The translations under genes and the position numbers were made by a program. From Bifidobacterium tibiigranuli (GTDB lineage Bacteria > Actinomycetota > Actinomycetes > Actinomycetales > Bifidobacteriaceae), in the NCBI RefSeq assembly GCF_009371885.1, contig NZ_QLZA01000005.1, positions 159,814-223,813 of the forward strand: a stretch of DNA of 64,000 bases, read 5' to 3'. Below, in pieces: positions 11,661-20,675 of this stretch. Within the stretch, counting starts at the first letter, position 1. Every line of letters begins with the position of its first letter. The notes below the pieces were generated by a model. The model saw only the letters and a list, made by a program, of their open reading frames with translations, was not told the DNA's origin and made no database searches.

Positions 11661-12131
11661 ATGGCGGGCTTAATGAAAAGCGCGATGTCGTATCTTGGCA
11701 TGAGTGATGTGGTCGATGAAGAGGATGACTTCGCCGTGCCAGGCGACGACGATGCTTCATCCTTCGACTCGGATCACACGGTCGCGCCGGCGAGCCAGTC
11801 AGCGGCATCTGCGGCTCTGCCGCAGCGCGAGGCAAGCCCGTTCCCCAGCAGGGTCAGCCGCATCACGACGATTCACCCCAAAACCTATGAGGACGCGCAG
11901 CTTGTTGGCAGGGCCATACGCGATGGCGTGCCCGTAGTGCTCAATCTGACCGGGGTTCCTGAGGCCGTGGCGTATCGCATTGTGGACTTCTCTGCGGGCG
12001 TTGTTTTCGGCGTGCGCGGATCGATCGAGCGCGTCACCCCGCGCGTGTTCCTCTTAAGTCCGGCGCAGGTCAATATCAAGGTCGAGGAGCCGAAGCAGGC
12101 TAATTCGGCGCGGGATCTGTTCTCGGAATAA
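11661..12131 (+). CDS. sepF: Cell division protein SepF
   Basis: Membrane anchor and bundler of FtsZ; in actinobacteria it replaces FtsA. 156 residues. An N-terminal membrane-binding amphipathic stretch (MAGLMKSAMSYLGM) and an acidic, variable linker are followed by the conserved core from about residue 72 (HPKTYEDAQLVGRAIRDG, VVLNLTGVPEAVAYRIVDF, and GVVFGVRGSIERVTPRVFLLSP). The ATG at 11661 has AAGGA six bases upstream; the ATG at 11655 directly touches it. It follows ftsZ after 52 bases. The last codons and stop are the first copy of a 16-base tandem repeat running to 12179. Confidence 0.95.
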   Translation: MAGLMKSAMSYLGMSDVVDEEDDFAVPGDDDASSFDSDHTVAPASQSAASAALPQREASPFPSRVSRITTIHPKTYEDAQLVGRAIRDGVPVVLNLTGVPEAVAYRIVDFSAGVVFGVRGSIERVTPRVFLLSPAQVNIKVEEPKQANSARDLFSE

Positions 12132-12179
12132 TCTCTGGGAGTAATTGTTTCTGGGAATAATTGTCTCTGGGAGTAATTG
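12118..12179. repeat. 16-base tandem repeat at the sepF stop codon
   Basis: Copies TCTCTGGGAGTAATTG (12132-12147), TTTCTGGGAATAATTG (12148-12163) and TCTCTGGGAGTAATTG (12164-12179) follow a diverged copy, TTCTCGGAATAA, that is the end of sepF including its TAA. Confidence 0.85.
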
Positions 12180-12190
12180 CAGTTTTGTCA

Positions 12191-12229
12191 ATGCATGTGC
12201 CTCGGCTATAAGCGCCGAGGCACATGCAT
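12191..12229 (+). terminator. Strong hairpin behind sepF
   Basis: Perfect 16-base stem (12191-12206 with 12214-12229, ATGCATGTGCCTCGGC and its complement) and a 7-base loop TATAAGC. No long T run follows, so termination efficiency is uncertain. It lies between sepF and yggT. Confidence 0.7.
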
Positions 12230-12274
12230 AGCCGGGATGGGACGCACTGTGCTCATGCGGCGGCACTGAGCTGC

Positions 12275-12302
12275 ATTCGCATGGCATTATTCGCATGGCA
12301 TT
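12275..12302. repeat. Perfect 14-base tandem duplication
   Basis: ATTCGCATGGCATT occurs twice without gap (12275-12288 and 12289-12302) in the sepF-yggT gap, 43 bases before yggT. Confidence 0.85.
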
Positions 12303-12344
12303 CCGCGCCGCGCTGATTATGAGCCTGTTGGTAGGGTTGGGCAC

Positions 12345-12623
12345 ATGCTGACTTTATTGCTGAGCCTCATTGATTGGCTGATTGGCGCGTACATCACCGT
12401 GCTGTTCATTCGCATGATTCTTGACTGGGTGTCGATTCTCGCCCCGCGGTGGCGTCCGCGCGGCGTCATTGCCTCGCTGGTGTACGCCATCTACTGGCTC
12501 ACCGACCCGCCGCTGCGTTGGCTGCGGCAGTACATTCCCCCAGTGAGAATAGGGGCGTTCTCCCTCGATGTGAGTTTCATCGTGCTCTATTTTGCGCTGA
12601 TTGTGCTGCAGATGATCATCTGA
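12345..12623 (+). CDS. YggT family membrane protein
   Basis: 92 residues with two hydrophobic segments (about 4-26 and 68-90) and the family pattern FIRMILDWVSILAPRWRPRG...IYWLTDPPLRWLRQYIPP, the Pfam YGGT fold. Function is not firmly known; in actinobacteria it sits between sepF and divIVA and is thought to act at the membrane in division or osmotic behaviour. The start has AGGG upstream. The 117 bases to divIVA probably hold a promoter, though no clean boxes stand out. Confidence 0.85.
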   Translation: MLTLLLSLIDWLIGAYITVLFIRMILDWVSILAPRWRPRGVIASLVYAIYWLTDPPLRWLRQYIPPVRIGAFSLDVSFIVLYFALIVLQMII

Positions 12624-12740
12624 ACGGCTCAAATAGCGCCATGACGGGGCCTAAAACTACGTAAAGGCACGAAGTCCGTGATAGCATCGGTGTGATAGCA
12701 ACACATCGAGGCTTCACGCCCAAAGCGAGGTGTAGGATTT

Positions 12741-14258
12741 ATGGCTCTGTTGACGCCCAAGGACATACGGGAGCATACCTTCCAGACGGTCCGATTCAAG
12801 GAAGGCTACGATGTCGACGAAGTTGACGACTTTCTCGATCAAGTAACCGAAACCGTCGAGGCACTGGGGAAGCAGGCCGTACAGGCCGGCGGCCAGTCCA
12901 CACAGGCGCTGGGGCCTGATGTGGCGAACCTCAACGCGAAGATTTCCGAGTTGACCGCGCAGGTGCAGTCGCTGCAAGGCGATAACGAGAACCTTCGAGC
13001 TGCAGCGTCGCAGCAAGGGCCTCAATCCGCGCAGGTCGATGCTTCGAAGCTGAGCGAGGCTGAGGAAAGCAACCGCGCTCTGGTCTCGCAGAACGAGCAG
13101 CTCAAGGGGCAGGTGGACCGCCTCACCGCTCAGGTCGATCAGCTCACTGCCCAGGCGGCAAAGGCCTCTGGCAATGAACAGCTGGGAGAGCAGCTGGCAG
13201 CGATACAGCATGAACGCGATGAGATCCGGGCGAACAATGATTCGCTCAGCCATGAAGTCGCGACCTATCAGGAGCAGCTCGCCGCCTGCAAGCAGGATCT
13301 CGCCGCCACGCAGAACAAGGTTTCCGCGTATGAGCAGCAGATTCCCCAGCTGCAGCAGCAGGCTTCTCAGCTGCAGGACATCTCCCGTCAGCTCGAAGAG
13401 TCCAAGCAGCGCGAAGAGCAGCTGCGCACCCAGGTCTCGAAGATCGAGCCGAATACTGAAACCGGAAGCCTGCAGAAGATCGCCGGAGCCGCTTCAGGCG
13501 CTACGAGCGAACCCGAGCGGGCCACCGCTATGCTGACGCTCGCCATGCAGCTGCATGACCAGTACGTGGACAAGGGCAAGGCTCAGGCTCGTGAAATCAC
13601 CGAAGCCAGCCAGGCCAAGTACGAGGAGCTCGTCTCCCAGGCCAACAGCTATTCCAGCAGGACTCGCGACGAGGCGGATGAGTACGGACGACAGACTCGC
13701 GCAGACGCTGAGGCTTACTCCGATCAGACTCATGCGCAGGCTGATGACTACTCGAACAAGACTCGTGCCCAGGCCGATGAATATTCGAATCAGACTCGCG
13801 CCCAGGCCGACGAGTACTCCGACAAGACGCATGCCGATGCGGACGCATATGCGCAGGAGACGCATCGCGTCGCCGACGAATATTCGGACAAGACCCGTGC
13901 GGACGCGGACAACTATTCGGCGCAGACGCATCAGGCCGCCGATGAGTATGCCGACAAGGCCCGTGCCGATGCTGAGGGCTATGTCAAGGACAAGCACGTT
14001 GAGGCGGACAACTACGAGGCCGAAGTGCAGCGCCGTTCCGCGGAATACGATTCGAAGACCCGTGCTGCCGCCGAGGACTATGCAAAGCAGGTGCGTGGGA
14101 ACCTCGAAGCCCAGTCGAAGGTCATCGAAGGCAATATCCAGGGACTCAAGCAGTTCGAAACCGAATACCGCACCCGGCTCACCGACTTCCTCGGCCAGCT
14201 GGTTTCGCAGGTCTCGGATACGGACAACTACGGTCATCTGGATCAGTCCAAGGACTGA
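12741..14258 (+). CDS. divIVA: DivIVA / Wag31-type polar growth and septum protein with hendecad repeats
   Basis: Coiled-coil scaffold that recognises curved membrane at poles and septum. 505 residues, about twice mycobacterial Wag31. The N-terminal domain MALLTPKDIREHTFQTVRF...GYDVDEVDDFLD is the DivIVA membrane-binding signature. A Gln-rich coiled coil spans about 55-240. Residues 308-450 are thirteen consecutive 11-residue units with consensus TRAQADEYSDK, and a short conserved coiled coil closes the protein. The ATG at 12741 follows GGTGTAGGATTT. The hendecad block is the unusual part; it predicts a stiff, charged rod with a superhelix different from heptad coiled coils. Downstream is lspA. 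Confidence 0.94.
   Translation: MALLTPKDIREHTFQTVRFKEGYDVDEVDDFLDQVTETVEALGKQAVQAGGQSTQALGPDVANLNAKISELTAQVQSLQGDNENLRAAASQQGPQSAQVDASKLSEAEESNRALVSQNEQLKGQVDRLTAQVDQLTAQAAKASGNEQLGEQLAAIQHERDEIRANNDSLSHEVATYQEQLAACKQDLAATQNKVSAYEQQIPQLQQQASQLQDISRQLEESKQREEQLRTQVSKIEPNTETGSLQKIAGAASGATSEPERATAMLTLAMQLHDQYVDKGKAQAREITEASQAKYEELVSQANSYSSRTRDEADEYGRQTRADAEAYSDQTHAQADDYSNKTRAQADEYSNQTRAQADEYSDKTHADADAYAQETHRVADEYSDKTRADADNYSAQTHQAADEYADKARADAEGYVKDKHVEADNYEAEVQRRSAEYDSKTRAAAEDYAKQVRGNLEAQSKVIEGNIQGLKQFETEYRTRLTDFLGQLVSQVSDTDNYGHLDQSKD
13662..14090. repeat. Thirteen 33-base repeat units inside divIVA
   Basis: In-frame units of exactly 33 bases, each coding an 11-mer of the pattern T-[RH]-x-x-A-[DE]-x-Y-x-x-[KQ]. 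Units are strongly diverged at third codon positions, so the repeat is old and kept at protein level. Confidence 0.9.
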
Positions 14259-14274
14259 CCGGTAGTTTTGCAAG

Positions 14275-14937
14275 ATGACTGATATGCATCACGGACGGCT
14301 GCGCATTCGCGTAGCCGTCTTTGCATGTGTCGCACTCGTGGCACTTGCTCTTGACCAAGGCACCAAGGCCTGGGCGCAAAGCAATCTTGGCGATGGACGC
14401 AGCATCGAGGTGATTCCCCATGTGCTGTCGCTGACGTTGATTCATAATCCCGGTGCCTCCCTAGGGCTTGGCTCCTCGCGGACCTGGCTGATTTCGTTGC
14501 TCGCTGCGGCCGCCTGCATCATGCTGGTGGTGCTGGCGATCAGAACCGATTCCATGCGCTGGACCGTCGCATTCGCGCTGGCCTTCGCCGGCGCGGCGGG
14601 CAATCTCTATGACCGCATCGCCTATGCTGACGGATTCCTGAACGGCAAAGTCGTGGACTTCCTCAATTACGGATGGTCCATAGGCAATGTCGCCGACATT
14701 GTGCTGATGGTGGCTGGCGTGTTTATAGTCGTGCTCATTCTGCGCGGCGTGCCGTTTGGCAAGCATGCGCTGAACGGGCGGGTTCCCGTCGGCGCAGACC
14801 CTGCTGCTGCCCAAGGCATTCAGGGGTCTGGGAAAGTGCAGGACCTCCGGGAGTCTCAGAGTTCTCAGGTGTCTCAGGGGAGCGAGCACAGTCAGCAGGT
14901 CGACGCGGAGCATGATGGGGGAGCCCTCGAAGCATGA
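14275..14937 (+). CDS. lspA: Lipoprotein signal peptidase LspA
   Basis: Aspartic protease of the membrane that cuts signal peptides from prolipoproteins. 220 residues with four membrane segments (about 11-31, 68-89, 95-113, 138-158). Catalytic aspartates are Asp113 in GNLYDR and Asp141 in GNVADI; TLIHNPGASLGLG is the conserved loop. The C-terminal 50 residues are an extra hydrophilic Ser/Gln-rich tail, coded partly by a 9-base degenerate repeat near 14851-14880. Its last bases overlap the next gene (ATGA). The ribosome binding site is weak. Confidence 0.92.
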   Translation: MTDMHHGRLRIRVAVFACVALVALALDQGTKAWAQSNLGDGRSIEVIPHVLSLTLIHNPGASLGLGSSRTWLISLLAAAACIMLVVLAIRTDSMRWTVAFALAFAGAAGNLYDRIAYADGFLNGKVVDFLNYGWSIGNVADIVLMVAGVFIVVLILRGVPFGKHALNGRVPVGADPAAAQGIQGSGKVQDLRESQSSQVSQGSEHSQQVDAEHDGGALEA

Positions 14938-15932
14938 GTTCGTTGGTTCCTGCTCCCGATGGACTCGTCGGCGGGCGTTTCGATGTTGCCGCGGCGAAAA
15001 TGCTGGGAGTTTCGCGTGCGAAGGCCGCAGAGCTTATCGAGGCTCAGCAGGTGCGCCTTCTCGGGCGCACGGTGCATAAGTCCAGTGCGCTGCTGGCCGG
15101 TGATGTCGTCGAATTCGACATTGCCGAGGAACAGCATGAGACTGAGCCAATCGCCGACGATATGGCCATCGCTTACGAGGATGAGGATGTCGTCGTTGTG
15201 GACAAGCCGGTCGGCGTGGCTGCGCATGCTTCGGTGGGCTGGGCTGGGCCTACCGTGCTCGGCAGTCTTATCGGGCGTGGTGTGCATATCACCTCCTATG
15301 GTGCGCCGGGGCGGCAGGGCATCGTGAGTCGGCTGGATGTGGGGACGAGCGGGCTGATGCTCGTGTGCAAGTCTGAACTGGCCTATAAGGAGATGCGTCG
15401 GCAGTTCGCGCAGCATGAAGTGGTGAAGATCTATCATGCGCTGGTCCAAGGCAACCTCACCGAGGACCGGGCCACCGTCGACGCCCCCATAGGGCGGGCG
15501 AAAGTCAGCGATTTCCGCTTCACCATCACGCCTGCGGGCAAGCCGGCTATAACCCACTGGGATGTGCTCGAGCGCTTCGGCAAAGCCACTCTCGCCTCGG
15601 TAAATCTGGAAACAGGGCGAACCCATCAGATTCGCGTGCATTTCTCCTCGATCGGGCATCCGCTGGTAGGGGACGCGATGTACGGGGCCAATCCGGTCCT
15701 CGGAAGCAAGCTGGGACTGGACCGCCAGTGGCTGCATGCGATGCGGCTCGAATTCCGCCATCCGCGCACGCATGTCTGGACGACGGTCGACTCCCATTAC
15801 CCGCCCGACCTGCAGCATGCGCTTGATGTTCTGGGTGCCGAGCGTGCCGATCATGACAGTGCTGATCGTGACCATGCAGATCGTAATCGCGCAGATTCGG
15901 ACACAGCGGAGTCTCACGCGCAAACCGTGTGA
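14934..15932 (+). CDS. RluA/RluD family 23S rRNA pseudouridine synthase
   Basis: Converts uridine to pseudouridine in large-subunit rRNA. 332 residues: S4 RNA-binding domain (about 12-70) and catalytic domain with VVVDKPVGVAAH, the catalytic Asp135 in VSRLDVGTSG (HRLD motif with Ser for His), and TGRTHQIRVHFSSIGHPLVGD. Translationally coupled to lspA by a 4-base overlap, as in many bacteria. The last 25 residues are a pentapeptide repeat of the type RADHD, coded by four 15-base units. The exact target uridine cannot be assigned. Confidence 0.92.
   Translation: MSSLVPAPDGLVGGRFDVAAAKMLGVSRAKAAELIEAQQVRLLGRTVHKSSALLAGDVVEFDIAEEQHETEPIADDMAIAYEDEDVVVVDKPVGVAAHASVGWAGPTVLGSLIGRGVHITSYGAPGRQGIVSRLDVGTSGLMLVCKSELAYKEMRRQFAQHEVVKIYHALVQGNLTEDRATVDAPIGRAKVSDFRFTITPAGKPAITHWDVLERFGKATLASVNLETGRTHQIRVHFSSIGHPLVGDAMYGANPVLGSKLGLDRQWLHAMRLEFRHPRTHVWTTVDSHYPPDLQHALDVLGAERADHDSADRDHADRNRADSDTAESHAQTV
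15844..15903. repeat. Four 15-base units at the 3' end of the rluD-like gene
   Basis: GTGCCGATCATGACA, GTGCTGATCGTGACC, ATGCAGATCGTAATC and GCGCAGATTCGGACA follow without gaps and in frame, adding a repetitive tail outside the enzyme domain. Confidence 0.8.
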
Positions 15933-15989
15933 CAGGCCTGTGCGCTCGATGCAATGGATGCGTGGGCATAACGCGTGCGATATGTACGC

Positions 15990-16484
15990 CTACCAGGGTC
16001 CGAGCATGATAATTCCAAAGGCAACCAGCGGCAGCAACGCCAGCACTATAGCGATGGCCGTCATATTCCGATCGTGCCCTGCCTGCGCTATGGCTTCCGT
16101 TTGGTCTCGGATGGAGGGCCGCTGTTTCCTTGCTATTACAACAAAGATCAGCGCTGTGACTGCGCAGGTTATGCACGCAGGAATAGCCAGAGCAAAGCCC
16201 AGCAGTACGATCACATCGGCCGGATCATAGCTTCCCCGATGCAAATAGGCGAGTCCGCCCCATACCGCGAAGGCAAGCAGCGATGCCGCTGCGCCCAGCG
16301 CCAAGGAGACGATGGCAGTCGGCGAGTAGCGCGAGGGGCGCTTTGGTTTTGGCTGCCCGTAGGGGTGGTTCAAGCCATCCACGTGCGATTGCTTATACAC
16401 AGTGTTTCCTGCTTGCCTGTTGTTGCCAGCAGGTGTTGTCTGCGCAGGATCAGGGCGGATTCGCTGGGTGTCGTCGGGTCTCAT
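15990..16484 (-). CDS. Small membrane protein of unknown function
   Basis: 164 residues. The first 57 residues are hydrophilic and rich in Pro, Arg and Asn, followed by three membrane segments (about 62-82, 92-119, 141-163). I do not recognise a family; the layout resembles DUF4190-like actinobacterial proteins, but the diagnostic pattern is not clear. The ATG at 16484 is chosen because AAGGAG lies 5 bases upstream; an ATG 27 bases earlier has no site. The gene converges with the rluD-like gene, and 57 bases separate their stops. Confidence 0.7.
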   Translation of the reverse strand: MRPDDTQRIRPDPAQTTPAGNNRQAGNTVYKQSHVDGLNHPYGQPKPKRPSRYSPTAIVSLALGAAASLLAFAVWGGLAYLHRGSYDPADVIVLLGFALAIPACITCAVTALIFVVIARKQRPSIRDQTEAIAQAGHDRNMTAIAIVLALLPLVAFGIIMLGPW

Positions 16485-16622
16485 AGCCACTCCTTCATAC
16501 GGGTTCGTCATGCACGTTGTCTCAGGTCTGCCTAAGAACCGTCGCTGCTGTGCTGCAAATCCTGTGCTGCAACAGACCTGATACCAGTGTCACAGAGCAG
16601 CAGCGTCATGCGCCACCCCAAT

Positions 16623-16956
16623 CGACCAATGTGGTCGAACGCTTCGAGTTATCCACATTTCGGCGTGTCGAGCCGTTAAACAGGCAGCCCTGTGGGCTGC
16701 CTGTAGGCGAGACTGAGCGGCCACTAAGGCCGCGAGGCTGAACCGTTAAGCAAATAGTCCAGTGCTGAGCCGTTAAGCGCATAGTCCAGTGGACTATGCG
16801 TAGGCGAAGTGAGGTTCCGCCAAGGAACCGAAGGACGGGGCCGAAGGCTCCGTCAGGCCGCTGAAGGCCGAGCTACGGTCAGAGTGCTAAACGACCAGTC
16901 CTACGGACTTGGCCTATGAAGTCGCCGTCGGCCCGTTAAACAAATAGCGCAGTGCC
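16623..16956. repeat. Array of hairpin repeat units before dnaE
   Basis: The 527-base stretch 16485-17011 has no gene. Its second half holds two full units. Unit A (16670-16737): GAGCCGTTAAA, a 10-base stem with 3-base loop (16681-16703), spacer TAGGCGAGACTGA, a 6-base stem with 5-base loop (16717-16733). Unit B (16767-16834): GAGCCGTTAAG, a 10-base stem with 3-base loop (16778-16800), spacer TAGGCGAAGTGA, a 6-base stem with 5-base loop (16813-16829). Stem sequences differ completely between units while lengths are equal. Further hairpins lie at 16623-16637, 16834-16854, 16856-16869 and 16897-16909. Two shortened copies (CCGTTAAGCAAATAGTCCAGTG at 16743 onward and a similar one from 16933) end after the loop. 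Could be a structured RNA or a mobile repeat. Confidence 0.7.
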
Positions 16957-17011
16957 AAGCCCTGAGCCAACCACCCACCGCGAAGTCACATTCCATAGCT
17001 ATCGTGGAGGC

Positions 17012-20000
17012 ATGGCAAATTCCGGAAACTTCGTGCAGCTGCACAATCACACGCATTATTCGTTGCTTGACGGCGCTTCGAAGATTCCCGACCTTGTGGC
17101 GCGCGCCAAGGAGCTGGATATGCCGGCGGTGGCGATTACCGATCACGGCAATATGCACGGTGCCTACGAGATGTGGAGCACCTGCGTCAAAGCCGGTATC
17201 AAGCCGATTATCGGTATTGAAGCCTATGTGACTCCGGAGACCGCGCGTCAGGACAAGACGCGCGTGCACTGGGGCAACGAGTCGCAGCGTTCGGATGACG
17301 TCTCCGGCGGCGGCCTGATCACCCATATGACGATGTGGGCGCAGGATGACGAGGGGCTGGTCAATCTGCTGCGCGCGTCCTCGGTGGCGAATCTGGAAGG
17401 TCGTGTCGCACGCTATCCGCGTATGGACTACGAGGTGCTGGCGCAATATTCCAAAGGCGTCATCGCATCCTCGGGCTGCCCGTCGGGCATCATTCAGACG
17501 AGGCTGCGCCTGGGGCAGTTCGATGAGGCGCTACGCGCCGCCGGGCAGCTGCAGGATATCTACGGTCGCGAGAACTTCTACATCGAGCTCATGGATCACG
17601 GGCTGGGCATCGAGAAGCGGGTCACCAATGATCTGCTGAAAATAGCCAAGCTGATCAACGCGCCGTTATTGGCCACCAACGACTCGCATTACGTGCATGA
17701 GGAGGATCGCAGCTCGCAGGACGCCATGCTGTGCATCAACTCCGGCTCGCGGCTCGACGACCCGAACCGCTTCAAATTCGACGGTTCCGGCTATTACCTC
17801 AAATCCGCCGAGGAGATGCGCGAGCTGTTCAAGGACCACCCTGAGGCATGCGACAACACGCTCGAAATCGCCGAACGCTGCAACGTGATGTTCGACGACA
17901 GCGAGGACGGCGCGTTCATGCCGGAATTCGACTGCCCCGACGGCTGGGACGAGACTTCGCTCTTCCTCAAGGATGTGCAGGAGGGCTTGGAGCGTCGCTA
18001 CGAGGGCAATGTGCCCGAGCATGTGCTCAAGCAGGCCGACTACGAATGCGGCGTCATCTGCCAGATGCAGTTCTGCGGCTACTTCCTCGTCGTCGCCGAC
18101 TATATCAACTGGGCCAAAACGCACGGCGTGATGGTGGGGCCGGGCCGAGGCTCCGCGGCAGGCTCGATGGTCTCCTACGCCATGGGCATCACCGAACTCG
18201 ACCCACTCAAGCACGGCCTGATCTTCGAACGCTTCCTCAACCCCGAACGCGTCTCGCTGCCGGATATCGATGTGGACTTCGACCCCGACGGCCGCGCGAA
18301 GGTGCTGGATTACGTCGGCGAGAAGTACGGGCGCGACAAAGTAGCCCAATGCGTGATCTACGGCACCATCAAAACCAAGCAGGCGCTCAAGGATTCCGCC
18401 CGCATCATGGGCTACGAGTTCTCCGTGGGCGAGCACATCACCAAGGCGCTGCCGCCGAGCAAGAACGGCAAGGACGCGAGCCTCAAAGACATCTTCGACC
18501 CGACCTCGAAGCGTTTCGCTGAGGCGCGCGAATTCCGCGAGCTCTACGAATCCGACCCGGACACGAAGCGCATCACCGAACAGGCCAAGGGCATCGAGGG
18601 CCTGATCCGGCAGACCGGAGTGCATGCCTGTGCCACGATCATGGGTTCGGAGCCCATCACCGACACCTCGCCGCTGCTGGAACGCACCGATGGCACGGTC
18701 ACCACGACCTTCGAATACCACACCTGCGAAACGCTCGGCCTGGTCAAGATGGACTTTCTCGGGCTTTCCAACCTCACGGTCATCCGCGACACGCTGCTCA
18801 ACATCGAGCGCAACGGCAAGGACAAGATCGACTACACGAAGATTCCGCTGGATGACAAGGAGACCTACCAGCTGCTCTCGCGCGGCGACACGCTGGGCGT
18901 CTTCCAGCTCGATTCCGACGGCATGCGCTCGCTGCTGCGCCAGCTCAAGCCCGATAACTTCAACGACATCTCGGCACTGATCGCCCTGTATCGCCCCGGT
19001 CCGATGGATATGGACTCGCATACCAACTACGCCAAGCGCAAGAACGGTTTGCAGCGCATCACCCCGATTCACCCCGAGGTGGCCGAGCCGCTGGCCGCCG
19101 TGCTTGACGAGACCTACGGCCTGATCGTCTACCAGGAGCAGGTGCAGTCGGCGGCGCGTATTCTGGCCGGCTATTCGCTGGGCCGAGCCGACGTGCTGCG
19201 CCGCGCGATGGGCAAGAAGAAGCCCGAGGTGCTGGCCAAGGAGCAGGTGCCGTTCTTCGAGGGCATGAAGGAGCATGGCTACTCGGAGGAGGCCGCGCAG
19301 GCGGTGTGGGACATCCTCGTGCCGTTCTCCGGCTATGCGTTCAACAAGGCGCATTCCGCCGCCTACGGTCTGATCTCGTACTGGACCGCCTACTTGAAGA
19401 CGCACTACCCGGTCGAGTTCATGGCCGCGCTGCTGCAGAACGAGCGCACGAACAAGGACAAGACCGCGCTGTATCTCGGCGAGGCGCGGCGCATGGGCAT
19501 CCAGGTGCTGCCGCCGGACGTCAACGAGTCGATTCTCGAATACTCCGCAGTCGGCGACGTCGTGCGTTTCGGCCTAGGCGCTATCCGCAACGTCGGTGAC
19601 AAGGCAGTAGCCGACATCATCGCCGAACGCGAGACCGGGCGCGGCCGCTACGTCAACTTCATGGACTTCGTCCGGCGCGTGTCGCTGACGGCCCTGAACC
19701 GGCGTTTGGTGGAATCGCTTATCAAGGCAGGTGCCTTCGACTCCATCGACCCGAACCGCAGAGCGCTTTTCCAGATTCACGAGGCGGCGCTCGATTCGGT
19801 GATCAGCCTCAAACGTAAGCAGGCCGAGGGCCAGTTCGACCTGTTCGCCGACATGGATGGCGACGGCGACGCGGAGGCGATGGGCGATGCTTCGGTCATC
19901 GTGCCTGACATCGAGGAATGGGACAAGAAGACCAAGCTGAACTTCGAGCGCGAGATGCTGGGTCTGTACGTCTCCGACCATCCGCTGAGCGGCATGACGG

Positions 20001-20569
20001 CGGTGCTGGGGGGGCTGCGCGAAATGTCGATCGCGCATCTCATCGACCGCGCGAAAACCATGGACGATCGCCAGCAGGTCACGCTCGCCGGGCTGATCAC
20101 GAGCGTCGACCGGCGCGTCTCGCGCAAGGGCAACCCGTGGGCCATCGTCACCATCGAAGACATGGAGAGTTCGATTCAATGCATGTTCTTCGGCAAGGTC
20201 TACGAGGCAGCCTCGCAGGATCTGGCCGTTGACGAGATCGTGCAGATACGCGGCCAGGTCGAGGTGCGCGACGAGTCCACGCCAAGCCTGCGCGCCACCG
20301 AGCTGCAGGTGCCGACGCTGGAGGCAGCCGACGAGCGCCCGGTGATGATAACCTTGCCGACCGTGGCATTGGACCGCAGCCGCATCGGCCAGCTCGGACA
20401 AGTGCTCCACGAGCATCCGGGCTACTGCGAGGTCAAGCTGGCGGTGCTCGATGAGCGAGGCAACGCCCGCGTGCTGACCTTCGGCGACCGCTTCCGCGTC
20501 AAGCGCGACACTTCGCTCTTCGCCGAGATCAAGATCCTCTTCGGCCCCAGCTGCCTGCCTGCTGCGTGA
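17012..20569 (+). CDS. dnaE: DNA polymerase III alpha subunit DnaE
   Basis: Catalytic subunit of the replicative polymerase. 1185 residues. N-terminal PHP domain (FVQLHNHTHYSLLDGASKI, then TDHGNMHG), polymerase palm with catalytic aspartates in PDIDVDFD and GPGRGSAAGS, fingers around FQLDSDGMRSLLR, the tandem helix-hairpin-helix near AFNKAHSAAYGLISY, and a C-terminal OB domain (VTLAGLITSVDRRVSRKGNPWAIVTIED). The ATG at 17012 starts at the conserved PHP border, but GGAGG sits only one base before it, which is too close; an upstream GTG at 16952 is in frame but adds unrelated residues. Leader overlap with the hairpin repeats is possible. Confidence 0.95.
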   Translation: MANSGNFVQLHNHTHYSLLDGASKIPDLVARAKELDMPAVAITDHGNMHGAYEMWSTCVKAGIKPIIGIEAYVTPETARQDKTRVHWGNESQRSDDVSGGGLITHMTMWAQDDEGLVNLLRASSVANLEGRVARYPRMDYEVLAQYSKGVIASSGCPSGIIQTRLRLGQFDEALRAAGQLQDIYGRENFYIELMDHGLGIEKRVTNDLLKIAKLINAPLLATNDSHYVHEEDRSSQDAMLCINSGSRLDDPNRFKFDGSGYYLKSAEEMRELFKDHPEACDNTLEIAERCNVMFDDSEDGAFMPEFDCPDGWDETSLFLKDVQEGLERRYEGNVPEHVLKQADYECGVICQMQFCGYFLVVADYINWAKTHGVMVGPGRGSAAGSMVSYAMGITELDPLKHGLIFERFLNPERVSLPDIDVDFDPDGRAKVLDYVGEKYGRDKVAQCVIYGTIKTKQALKDSARIMGYEFSVGEHITKALPPSKNGKDASLKDIFDPTSKRFAEAREFRELYESDPDTKRITEQAKGIEGLIRQTGVHACATIMGSEPITDTSPLLERTDGTVTTTFEYHTCETLGLVKMDFLGLSNLTVIRDTLLNIERNGKDKIDYTKIPLDDKETYQLLSRGDTLGVFQLDSDGMRSLLRQLKPDNFNDISALIALYRPGPMDMDSHTNYAKRKNGLQRITPIHPEVAEPLAAVLDETYGLIVYQEQVQSAARILAGYSLGRADVLRRAMGKKKPEVLAKEQVPFFEGMKEHGYSEEAAQAVWDILVPFSGYAFNKAHSAAYGLISYWTAYLKTHYPVEFMAALLQNERTNKDKTALYLGEARRMGIQVLPPDVNESILEYSAVGDVVRFGLGAIRNVGDKAVADIIAERETGRGRYVNFMDFVRRVSLTALNRRLVESLIKAGAFDSIDPNRRALFQIHEAALDSVISLKRKQAEGQFDLFADMDGDGDAEAMGDASVIVPDIEEWDKKTKLNFEREMLGLYVSDHPLSGMTAVLGGLREMSIAHLIDRAKTMDDRQQVTLAGLITSVDRRVSRKGNPWAIVTIEDMESSIQCMFFGKVYEAASQDLAVDEIVQIRGQVEVRDESTPSLRATELQVPTLEAADERPVMITLPTVALDRSRIGQLGQVLHEHPGYCEVKLAVLDERGNARVLTFGDRFRVKRDTSLFAEIKILFGPSCLPAA

Positions 20570-20675
20570 GGGTGGCGGGCGCAGTTTTCACAGCAGGCAT
20601 AGCGAATAGCCATAATCAGCGTCGAAAAGACACAGCGCGTGTGCTGTGTACGGGGTGTGGCTACCATAGGTGGGT

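Noticed and set aside
16485..16951. Protein-coding gene reading through the hairpin region (frame 16517-16741)
   Set aside because: The frame consists of translated palindromes, has no ribosome binding site, and ends within the repeat array.
17666..19405. 579-codon minus-strand frame opposite dnaE
   Set aside because: Shadow of dnaE; low-complexity Leu/Val/His/Arg composition and no domain.
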